Positions 8,632-16,260 of a DNA stretch of 64,000 nucleotides are shown here, piece after piece. The translations under genes and the position numbers were made by a program. Position 1 is the stretch's first letter. Each line of letters opens with the position of its first letter. Under the pieces are notes generated by a model. That model did not search any database. It was not told the DNA's origin and saw nothing but the letters and a program-made list of their open reading frames with translations. Source of the stretch: Bog-756 sp963727955 (lineage in GTDB: Bacteria > Actinomycetota > Acidimicrobiia > Acidimicrobiales > RAAP-2); contig CAVSII010000011.1 of assembly GCA_963727955.1 (NCBI GenBank), positions 62,001 through 126,000 on the forward strand. The letters are read 5' to 3'.

Positions 8632-9843
8632 TCACGAGTGCCGATCAGAGGCCGCCTCCAGGGCCTGACACAAATCGCTGATCAGGTCGGTCCCGAGCTC
8701 CAAACCCACGGAGAGTCGCAGGAGGGCCGGGTCGACGGCCAGTGGGGAATCGACCAGCGAGGCGTGGGTCATCCGATGCGGGTGGTCGATGAGCGACTCG
8801 ACGGCCCCCAGTGACTCGGCCAGCGTGAAGATCCGGGTCGAGTTGGCAACGGCGATGGCCGCCCTCTCGCCCCCTCGCACGGTGAACGAGACCATGCCTC
8901 CGAAGGCCCTCATCTGGGTCGTGGCCGTGGCATGCCCGGTGTGACCGGGGAGACCGGGGAAGTAGAGACGCTCGACGGCTGGGTGGGTGGCCAGAACCTC
9001 GGCCACCGCGGCGGCGTTCTCACAGTGTCTGTCCATGCGAACGGCCAACGTCTTGATACCTCGCAGAACGAGGAAGCAGTCGAACGGCCCCGGGACTGCC
9101 CCCGTAGCGTTCTGGAGAGTGGCTACTTTTTCGGCCACGGACTCGTTCGAGGTGGCCACGAATCCCCCGACCACGTCACTGTGGCCGCTCAGGTACTTGG
9201 TGGTGGAATGGACCACGACATCGGCGCCGTGGGCCACGGGCCGTTGGAGGTAGGGCGTGGCGAACGTGTTGTCCACCACCACCAGCGCGTTCCGGCCGTG
9301 GGCCATCTCTGTCACCGCATCGATGTCGGTGACAGAGAGCTGAGGGTTGGAGGGGGTCTCTATCCAGACCATGCGGGTAGACGATCGCCATGCGGCCCGG
9401 ATGCTATCTGGGTCGTACAGTGCGACAGGGGTGAACTCGAGACCGATCAGGGAGTGCACCTGGTCCAGCAGCCTGTAGGTGCCACCGTAGAGCTCGTTAC
9501 CGATGATGACGTGATCCCCAGGCGCCAAGCAGCGGAACACTGCGTCCTCGGCGGCCAACCCGCTGGCGAAGGCGGCGCCGTAGGTGGTTCCCTCGAGGTC
9601 GGCCAGGCAGGTTTCGAGGGCGGTCCGTGTCGGATTGCCCGTCCGGCTGTATTCGAAAGCCTGGTGGGCTCCCACCTCGGGCTGGGCAAAGGTCGATGTC
9701 TGGAAGATCGGGGTCACGACCGCTCCGGTGGACTCTTCGGGCATCTGACCAGCGTGGATGGCACGCGTCTCGAACCCGAGCCCGACAGTTGGATCTGTCC
9801 CCGGTGCTCCCCCTCCAACCGGAGGAACCTTCTCGTCGGTCAT
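8632..9843 (-). CDS. cystathionine gamma-lyase / gamma-synthase family PLP enzyme
   Basis: A 403-residue Cys/Met-metabolism PLP enzyme. Motifs in order: GFETRAIHAGQ near the N-terminus, YSRTGNPTR (65-73, phosphate and substrate contacts), FASGLAA (92-98), VVVDNTFATPYLQRP (188-202, with the Asp that pairs with the PLP ring), and HSTTKYLSGHSD, whose K216 forms the Schiff base. The C-terminal LRLSVGLE motif closes the active site. It starts directly after the stop of the cystathionine beta-synthase gene (TAGATG), so the two are translationally coupled. In that context cleavage of cystathionine to cysteine, 2-oxobutyrate and ammonia is the likely reaction; gamma-synthase activity cannot be excluded by sequence. 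Confidence 0.92.
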   Translation of the reverse strand: MTDEKVPPVGGGAPGTDPTVGLGFETRAIHAGQMPEESTGAVVTPIFQTSTFAQPEVGAHQAFEYSRTGNPTRTALETCLADLEGTTYGAAFASGLAAEDAVFRCLAPGDHVIIGNELYGGTYRLLDQVHSLIGLEFTPVALYDPDSIRAAWRSSTRMVWIETPSNPQLSVTDIDAVTEMAHGRNALVVVDNTFATPYLQRPVAHGADVVVHSTTKYLSGHSDVVGGFVATSNESVAEKVATLQNATGAVPGPFDCFLVLRGIKTLAVRMDRHCENAAAVAEVLATHPAVERLYFPGLPGHTGHATATTQMRAFGGMVSFTVRGGERAAIAVANSTRIFTLAESLGAVESLIDHPHRMTHASLVDSPLAVDPALLRLSVGLELGTDLISDLCQALEAASDRHS

Positions 9844-11505
9844 CTAATGGCTCCCGAGGAAGCTCAACAGGTCGGAGCGAGTGAGGATCCCGATGGGGTG
9901 CCCGCCATCGAGGACGAGCACTGCGCTGGTTCCCTCCAGCCGTGCGGCGATGCCGTCCACCGTCTCGCTGTGACCCACGGTGTCCATGGGTGGCCCCATC
10001 ACGGAGCTGACCGGTTGGTCGAACGCCTCCGCATTGTGCAACGTGTGCTCGAGCAGCTGCCTGTCGGACACCGATCCCACCACTTCGGCAAGGGCCAGCG
10101 GTGGCTCTGCTTTGACCACGGGGACCTGGGACACTCCGTACTCCTGGAGCAGGGCGATGGCGGCCCGCACGGTCTCTTCGGGGTGAACGTGGACCAGCGG
10201 CGGGTAGCGGTCTCCCTTGGCAGCCAGCACCGCCTCGGCAGTCTCACCTTGGGCTCGCCCGAACCCGTGGTCCGCCATCCAACGGTCGTCGTAGAGCTTC
10301 GACAGATAGCCGCGGCCCGAATCGGGAACGAGCACGACGACCACGTCGTCGGGTCCGAGGTCCTTGCCGATATGCAGAGCCGCCCACACCGCCGTCCCGC
10401 AGGAACCACCCACAATGATCCCCTCGTCCCTGGTCACTCGTCGGGCGGTCAGAAATGAGTCGCTGTCGGACACGGCCACCACCTTGTCCACCGTGGAGGG
10501 GTCATAGGTGGTGGGCCAGAAGTCCTCGCCGATCCCTTCGACCAGATACGGTCGACCGCCTCCACCCGAGTAGATGGAGCCCTCCGGGTCGGCCGCTATG
10601 ACCTGGATCGCCGGGTTCTGAGCCTTGAGGTAGCGGCCGACGCCACTGATCGTGCCGCCTGTGCCCACCCCGGCCACAAAGTGGGTGACCCGGCCGGCAG
10701 TCTGGCGCCAGATCTCCGGACCGGTCGACAGTTCGTGGGCGGAAGGATTGGCCGCATTGCGGTACTGGTTGGGTTGGAAGGCGCCCGGGGTCTCCGCGGT
10801 GATCCGATCGGCCACCGAGTAGTACGAATCGGGGTGTCCCGGGTCGACGGCAGTGGGACAGACCACCACCTTGGCGCCGAAGGCCCGGAGCAGCTGGCGC
10901 TTCTCCTCGGCGATCTTGTCCGGCATGGTGAAGATGCAGCTGTAGCCCCGCTGGGCGGCGATCATAGCCAGTCCGACCCCGGTATTTCCCGAGGTCGGCT
11001 CGACGATGGTGCTGCCCCGCCGGAGCAGCCCCTCCGCCTCGGCCGCTCGGATCATGGCCAGTGCGGGGCGGTCCTTCACACTCCCCCCTGGATTGAGGTA
11101 CTCGAGCTTGGCCAGGAGATGGCATCGAAGATGGCGACCGGTCCGGTTGAGGCGCACCAGCGGCGTGTTGCCGACGAGATCGATCAGACTCTCGGACACC
11201 TCCATCTGCGGACCCGGATCGGTCGCTGGCCACGTCTCGACACCGGGAGCGACCACAACCGGCTCGTCGGCGAACAGAACCACCGGCAGCCCGGCCTCAT
11301 GGATCCGGCGAGCCACCGCAACGGTTGTATCGCCGTCGCCGATGACGCCCACCAGTCGGGGGATATGAACGCGCAGATCGGCGATCAGTGATGTCGTCTC
11401 GAGCGGGTCGACCAGCCGCATGATCTCGCCGGCTCTGGCCTCAAGAGGATAGGGGGGAGTGGCCCCACCCATTACGACCAGGATATCGACGCTGGGGCCC
11501 GGCAC
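9844..11505 (-). CDS. cbs: cystathionine beta-synthase with CBS-pair and an extra N-terminal domain
   Basis: The 553-residue frame has three parts. Residues 1-100 are an extension I do not recognise, with alternating hydrophobic strands (VDILVVMGG, LVGVIGDGDT, LPVVLFAD). Residues about 101-420 are a fold-type II PLP domain: SLIDLVGNTPLVRLN, NPGGSVKDR with K144 as the Schiff-base lysine, EPTSGNTGVGLAM, the phosphate loop GVGTGGTISGVG, and IIVGGSCGTA. Residues about 430-553 are a CBS pair (PLVHVHPEETVRAAI, IGILTRSDLL), which in this family senses adenosyl ligands. The enzyme condenses homocysteine with serine to cystathionine. Start is GTG 11505; ATG 11205 (MEVSESL) would give the usual enzyme length, but the upstream 100 codons have coding-like composition and no stop. 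Confidence 0.92.
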   Translation of the reverse strand: MPGPSVDILVVMGGATPPYPLEARAGEIMRLVDPLETTSLIADLRVHIPRLVGVIGDGDTTVAVARRIHEAGLPVVLFADEPVVVAPGVETWPATDPGPQMEVSESLIDLVGNTPLVRLNRTGRHLRCHLLAKLEYLNPGGSVKDRPALAMIRAAEAEGLLRRGSTIVEPTSGNTGVGLAMIAAQRGYSCIFTMPDKIAEEKRQLLRAFGAKVVVCPTAVDPGHPDSYYSVADRITAETPGAFQPNQYRNAANPSAHELSTGPEIWRQTAGRVTHFVAGVGTGGTISGVGRYLKAQNPAIQVIAADPEGSIYSGGGGRPYLVEGIGEDFWPTTYDPSTVDKVVAVSDSDSFLTARRVTRDEGIIVGGSCGTAVWAALHIGKDLGPDDVVVVLVPDSGRGYLSKLYDDRWMADHGFGRAQGETAEAVLAAKGDRYPPLVHVHPEETVRAAIALLQEYGVSQVPVVKAEPPLALAEVVGSVSDRQLLEHTLHNAEAFDQPVSSVMGPPMDTVGHSETVDGIAARLEGTSAVLVLDGGHPIGILTRSDLLSFLGSH

Positions 11506-11749
11506 GGGTCCGGCCTACCCGCAGCCGAAGGACATGAGAACGAGCACCATGAACAAGGATGCTACCGACCGTCGGTCACACAACGGACATCTTGCGGTGG
11601 CGGTCGCAGAAGAACTCGGTCGGCTTGTTTGAAACTCGTTGGCACTGATCCCGCTGGCCACCGAGACTCGGTTGTGCAGTCAGGGTTGGCCCGCACATTC
11701 GGCTTCGCCCCGAGACGGCCGAACTGGTTGATGGCATAGCCTGGGCGGC

Positions 11750-12265
11750 ATGGTGACGTGGGATGCCATCCGAGCTCGGTGCGATGTTCGGTCCTACGAC
11801 GACCGGGCGATCGCACCGGAGCACCTCGATCGGATTCTGGAAGCTGGATGGCGTTCGCCCTCGGCGTCGAACCGCCAGAAATGGGACTTCATCCTGGTGA
11901 CCGATCCGGACCAGTTACGGGAGCTGTCGACGGTCTGGGTCGGAGCCGGACACCTGGCCGCGGCCAAGGCGGCGATCGTCCTCGTCCTCTCCGAACCCGA
12001 GGCCGAGCGCTTTCGAGTGATCGATCAGTACGACCTGGGGAAGGCCACCATGGCCATGATGTTGGCTGCCGCAGACCTGGTATCGGGATCGGTCATTCGG
12101 CCGTTGGGGACCAGGAAGGATGTCGGCGAATAGTGGGAGTACCACCAGACCACACCGTCGCCTACATGGTCGCACGCGGTTACCCGGCCGGTCGGCCGCT
12201 ACATCCCGATCAACAAACCCGACAGACGACCCTTCGACGAAGTAGTTCACCGCCATCACTGGTGA
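11750..12265 (+). pseudogene. nitroreductase family gene with two compensating single-base indels
   Basis: From ATG 11750 the text is typical nitroreductase: CDVRSYDDRAI (FMN phosphate region), RSPSASNRQKWDFILVTD, and DLGKATMAMMLAAADL. After 12079 the frame shifts: adding a G at 12079-12080 continues as GIGIGHSAVGDQE, GVPPDHTVAYMVARGYPAGRP. A second shift at the CCC run 12205-12207 (one C too many) returns to the original frame for NKPDRRPFDEVVHRHHW and a TGA at 12263-12265. Without repair the frame stops at TAG 12131. The repaired protein would be about 171 residues and bind FMN to reduce nitro groups or quinones. Both indels are in G or C runs, so sequencing error is possible. Confidence 0.8.
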
Positions 12266-12326
12266 GGGGCTTCTTGTCGGCGTGTTTGTCGGAGGGCATC
12301 ACCTGACCCGACAGTACGGCGGCACT

Positions 12327-13559
12327 TCAGCGCTCGAGCTCCCGGCCCAGAACGTGCCCCACGAAGGCCGGCGGAGGCTCGCCGGCCACCAACTGCGCAA
12401 TCTCGACTTGGGTCTCGTCGGTGTTCCCAAGCTCCTTGGCCACGGCCATCACATTGGTGTAGGCGTCCCAGACGTCGGTACTCGTGATCTCGTATCCGTA
12501 GCCCTCGACCAACCAGCGGAGCGCCAGCATTCCCGCCGCCCGGGCGAAGTCCGGCTGTGTGACAGCAAAGTCACGCGCTGCCCGGGTGAGCGTCTTAGGG
12601 TCGCAGGGGCCGCTGCCGGCGAGGGCAAGAGCTTCCTCGTAGAGACCGGCGTCCTTGGCAGCCGCGAACCACTTGGCCTCCTTGCCGGGAGATGCCCTCA
12701 CCAGGTCTGTCAGTAACTGGTTGCTGGGCTTGTCCGGGTATTTCTTGGCAGTGGCCCGGAACGTGGCCAGATAGGTCGCACAGCGGTTCGCCCGCACGCC
12801 GTAGCGGCGGTAGGCCTCCTCGACGAGGCCCGAGGAGAGCAGGATCTCCTCACAAACGGCGTCCACATCGCCTTCGTTGGTCCACGGTCCGCGAGATGCC
12901 TCGGCGTACCGGATCGCCTCGGATTTCTTGCCCATGGCGACCAGCGCCTTCACCGCCCACCGCTTGTATGGCCAGATGGCATCGCCTTCAAATAGGTCGA
13001 CGATCTCCTCATACCGTTCCGACCGGTAAAGCGCGCTCAGGCAAGCGGTTGTCCCGTGGAAGAAAGCGTGTAGCGACGGATCGGGACTGAGGGCCGTGCG
13101 CGTGGCCTCCATCAGTTGGTCGGCCCATCCGGACGCCAGTTGGCGCGAGCCGCAGAGTTCGCCCCAGTAGTCGGCCAGGGACTCGATGTACGGCATCTGA
13201 TCGGCCGCATGGGCCGCCCAGAGACGTTCGAGCCAACGCTGGCGCGTCTTCGTGTCGACGTCGACCATCGAGATAATCGGGACCAACTCGTTGATGGCGT
13301 GGTTGACGGCCGTTCCGAGTGCGCCAGACGAGCTGTCTACGTGCTCGAGCGCAGGGGAGAGGCGTTCGATGAGCAGCACCGCGCCGTCGGCCGCATGGGC
13401 GGGATCACTGCGGGCGACTTTCTTGACCTCACCCACCGCTTCCTTGACACGCCGGACGGCCAGCTGGGAGCTTCTCCATCCAAAGGCCCCCCGGCGAAGG
13501 CGTGCCCTGAATTCCCATCGGTGGGCACCTGAGTCACTGGCGCCTTTCGTCGGTCCCAT
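12327..13559 (-). CDS. conserved hypothetical protein, helical-repeat-like (about 410 aa)
   Basis: The start is placed at ATG 13559 (MGPTKGASDSG), since homologs I recall begin near HRWEFRARLRRGAFGWRSS; the frame is open about 30 codons further upstream. The protein is soluble and mostly helical, with segments such as LWAAHAADQMPYIESLADYWGELC, YEEIVDLFEGDAIWPYKRWAVKALVAMGKKSEAI and GLYEEALALAGSGPCDP that look like TPR-type helical hairpins. It belongs to a family found scattered in many bacteria without a known role. The catalytic residues of common enzymes are absent. It stands alone, convergent with the broken nitroreductase gene. Confidence 0.75.
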   Translation of the reverse strand: MGPTKGASDSGAHRWEFRARLRRGAFGWRSSQLAVRRVKEAVGEVKKVARSDPAHAADGAVLLIERLSPALEHVDSSSGALGTAVNHAINELVPIISMVDVDTKTRQRWLERLWAAHAADQMPYIESLADYWGELCGSRQLASGWADQLMEATRTALSPDPSLHAFFHGTTACLSALYRSERYEEIVDLFEGDAIWPYKRWAVKALVAMGKKSEAIRYAEASRGPWTNEGDVDAVCEEILLSSGLVEEAYRRYGVRANRCATYLATFRATAKKYPDKPSNQLLTDLVRASPGKEAKWFAAAKDAGLYEEALALAGSGPCDPKTLTRAARDFAVTQPDFARAAGMLALRWLVEGYGYEITSTDVWDAYTNVMAVAKELGNTDETQVEIAQLVAGEPPPAFVGHVLGRELER

Positions 13560-13749
13560 TGCACGGATGGTATGAGACCAGCCCTGGGCACGCATAGGAA
13601 ACTCGACCATCGGGTCGCCGGTCGCGGATTCCGCTCCGGTAAGCACCACCGAAGCTCAGATCACCTCGTGAAAGGGCTGCGGGCGCACGTCCAGAGGCTG
13701 GCCGGCCCGGCGCTCCCTCCTCATTCAGAAAGCCCCCCAGGAATGTTTC

Positions 13750-14388
13750 TTAGGAGGCCTTCGCCGTGATTTCCTTGCCGGCCGGGTTGAGCACGTACCA
13801 CAGCCCACCGGTGCTGTTGATGCCTTGGCCGGTGGCCTGTCCAGGTACCGAGTCACCCTGCCAGAGGTAGAGCGGCCACCCGTTGTAGGTGACCTGGAGT
13901 GTGCCGTCGGTGCGCTTGGTGGAACCGAGCAGCGCAGGTTTCACCCCGGGGCCGTAGATGGGGGTGTCAGTGCCGGTCAGCAGCAGCGGGGGCCATGCCG
14001 CGGCGCAGGCGCCGTAGCAGGTCGACACGCCGGACTGCTTGTCCGGGACGAACAGGTAGAGGGTGAAGCCGTTGCCAGCCACCAGGACGGTACCGAGTCC
14101 GGACACGGTGCCCGTCTTCACCTCGTAGAGGGGTGGGGTGCCCGAGGTGGGTGCCGGCGCGGCCGCCACTCCCGAGGTCTTGGTGGTCGCTGCTGTCGTG
14201 GCCGTGGTGGACGGACCCTTCGTGGTGGTGGTCGAAGTGGATGAGCTGCTGCATGCAGCCAACCCAGTCCCCAGCCCAACCAGGACGGCGGCAGTCAATA
14301 GGCCGGCCCGTCGTCGGCCGCTGGCCCGGGCCCTGAAGGGGTAACGGAAGCCATCCGGGGCGGGTTGGCAGGTGGTGGACAGGAACAC
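13750..14388 (-). CDS. secreted lipoprotein with two COG4315-type repeats
   Basis: A 212-residue protein with a basic N-terminus, a hydrophobic stretch (about 29-44) and a lipobox LAAC ending at C46, so it should be lipid-anchored outside the membrane. A Ser/Thr linker follows. Two copies of the COG4315 (Lipoprotein_15) unit are visible: NGFTLYLFVPDKQSG with CYGACAAAWPPLL, and LQVTYNGWPLYLWQGDSVPGQATGQG ending GLWYVLNPAGKEI. The role of this family is unknown. The gene starts 24 bases after the stop of the copper monooxygenase gene in the same direction, so the two probably form one operon. Confidence 0.88.
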   Translation of the reverse strand: MFLSTTCQPAPDGFRYPFRARASGRRRAGLLTAAVLVGLGTGLAACSSSSTSTTTTKGPSTTATTAATTKTSGVAAAPAPTSGTPPLYEVKTGTVSGLGTVLVAGNGFTLYLFVPDKQSGVSTCYGACAAAWPPLLLTGTDTPIYGPGVKPALLGSTKRTDGTLQVTYNGWPLYLWQGDSVPGQATGQGINSTGGLWYVLNPAGKEITAKAS

Positions 14389-14412
14389 GGGCCGTTATTC
14401 TCCGCCGGGGGC

Positions 14413-15726
14413 TCAGGCCGCGGGCACCGACGGTGGTCTGCCGGTGGCGGATAGGGCCGATGTGGCGGTCCGGGCGCGGTGGAAGCCCCTTCCGCCGCTG
14501 CCGCCGTGGCTCGTCCACACTGTGGCCGCGTGCGGGTTGAGGGGCACCGTGGAGACCAGGCCGAGGCACATCTCGTCGGAGGATCCGTCCCCCCACACCA
14601 CGTACCGTGGCGGCAGCTTGCGCAGCTGGGGCAGCTGCTGGCGTAGCTGTGGGTTATAGGTGCAGCTCACCTCGATCTTGTCGCCCGGAACGATCTTGAC
14701 CCAGTGGGCTAGGTTGTAGCCCCGCTGGTAATGGAAATTGAAATCGGGCACGTTGAGGAGGGTCTTCTGGGTAGGGGTCCCCGGATTGAGGATGATCCGC
14801 AAGCTAGCGCCGGTCAGGTGCATGTGGGCTCCGAGGCGCACGACATAGCCAGGTTGATAGACGGGCCAGGTGCACTGGGTGGTGTCGCTGGTCGGCGGGT
14901 CGACCGGGTTCCGTCCGCAGAGGCTTTCGATGGTGTCGTCGAAGAACACAGCGCTCTCCCCGAACCGCTGGCCCAGGTAGGCCAAGGCCGCCGGTCGGCT
15001 GCACAGCGGACCGGTCACCCCGGCGGGGCAGCCGTAGTCGGGTGGGGCTATGTCGAGGCTCAGGGACTCGGGGCGTAGTTTGGCGGCGGCCGGCACCGTC
15101 TTGAGCTGCAACCACGGCTGGACCGGCTTGTCCCCGACCAGCCCATTGAAATGGACCTGCATGATGACCATGCTGCCGGCCGGCAGCGGGGTACCGGTGG
15201 TGAGTGGCTCTTTGTCCATGCCGGCGCCGGGGGCCCAGGCACTGAGCCACGGAAAGTTCCCCAGTCCGGCCAGGCTGTTCCCATCGACGGGGGACTCGCC
15301 GAAGCAACTCCAACCTTTGTCACCCGGGTTGTTCGCCTCCGCCGCCGCCACCTCGTTGGGCGGGACGAGGAAGAGGATGGCGTGGTGCACCTCGACCCGG
15401 GACCGACCCGAGCCCGGGTAGAACTCCGATGCCACGACGTACGAGTTGGCGGTCACGTGGGGGTTCAGCAGGATGCAGTGGTAGTCATCGGTGCTGCCCT
15501 TGGTGAACACCGGCTTGTAAGGGTGGGGCATGGTCAGGGTGAGCGTCTTCACCGGCTGGCCGTCGATCCGGGCTGTCGTGCTGGCCTTGGCCGACGTGCT
15601 GGCCTGGGCCGACATGCTGGCCAGGCCGACCCCGAGGCCGGCCGCCACCACAGCCACCACAGCCACCACAGCCACCACAGCACGGGGTCGTTTGCTGTGC
15701 CTAGTCCCGGGCTGAGCTTCGTTCAC
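14413..15726 (-). CDS. secreted copper type II monooxygenase (PHM/DBM-like)
   Basis: GTG 15724-15726 is chosen because AAGGGA sits six bases upstream. The 437-residue protein has a signal peptide or anchor (Val/Ala-rich core about 16-37). All six copper ligands of peptidylglycine monooxygenase appear to have counterparts: adjacent H114-H115 (VEVHHAILFL), H192 (MQVHFNG), H301 and H303 (GAHMHLTGA), and M386 (SSDEMCLG). Two PHM-like sandwich domains would carry the CuH site (first three) and CuM site (last three). Such enzymes hydroxylate C-H bonds using O2 and a reductant such as ascorbate. The natural substrate is unknown. It is followed by a lipoprotein gene that may be its partner at the cell surface. 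Several Cys residues suggest disulfides. Confidence 0.85.
   Translation of the reverse strand: MNEAQPGTRHSKRPRAVVAVVAVVAVVAAGLGVGLASMSAQASTSAKASTTARIDGQPVKTLTLTMPHPYKPVFTKGSTDDYHCILLNPHVTANSYVVASEFYPGSGRSRVEVHHAILFLVPPNEVAAAEANNPGDKGWSCFGESPVDGNSLAGLGNFPWLSAWAPGAGMDKEPLTTGTPLPAGSMVIMQVHFNGLVGDKPVQPWLQLKTVPAAAKLRPESLSLDIAPPDYGCPAGVTGPLCSRPAALAYLGQRFGESAVFFDDTIESLCGRNPVDPPTSDTTQCTWPVYQPGYVVRLGAHMHLTGASLRIILNPGTPTQKTLLNVPDFNFHYQRGYNLAHWVKIVPGDKIEVSCTYNPQLRQQLPQLRKLPPRYVVWGDGSSDEMCLGLVSTVPLNPHAATVWTSHGGSGGRGFHRARTATSALSATGRPPSVPAA
15644..15679. repeat. four perfect 9-bp units inside the signal peptide
   Basis: GCCACCACA is repeated four times in tandem. On the minus strand it encodes repeated Val-Val-Ala in the hydrophobic core of the monooxygenase signal peptide. 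Unit changes would keep the frame and change core length. Confidence 0.85.
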
Positions 15727-16260
15727 GGTCGTCCCTTGTGGCCTGCTGTTGAGATGGCGCCTGCGGTTGAGATGGAGGAGGTGGGGCACGGAGGTCGGAA
15801 CGTCATTTACCCCCGTCCCCGCGCACCCCCCATTCGTGATCCGGCTTCAGCTTACTCCTGATCGATTTGGAGAGTCCGGCGGTCTCTCGAGGCAACGGAT
15901 TGTGCTATCGATGTGCCACCTGGCCCCCTGCCACGATTGTTAGTGTCCGGCAGGGAAGATCATCACGAAATGCGACGCCTAACCCCATTCATCCAACCAG
16001 GCCCCGATTGCTTCTGCCCTGCACGCCAACAGACTCGCGACGCTCACCGAAAACGCAGCCTGGTGACCCATCGGATTTGGGCCTGGCCCCGGCCAGCGTG
16101 GCCGACTGCCCCATCGGAAGCGGCGGAGCTGCGTCGGTGCGCGACCCTCTGATCCGGTTGTCCGGTGAGACGGCCACCGAACAGCGGCGGGTCGGACACC
16201 CTTGAACCACCTGTGGAGTCAGCCCCTCAGGGGCGGTAGGCCAACAAGAGGGTTGCCGCA
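15727..16260. other. intergenic region between divergent genes
   Basis: About 530 bases separating the monooxygenase start from the GTG of the large membrane protein gene. It must hold promoters for both. AGAGGG lies about eight bases before the GTG 16261. No protein frame here is convincing and no clear palindrome was found. Confidence 0.5.
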
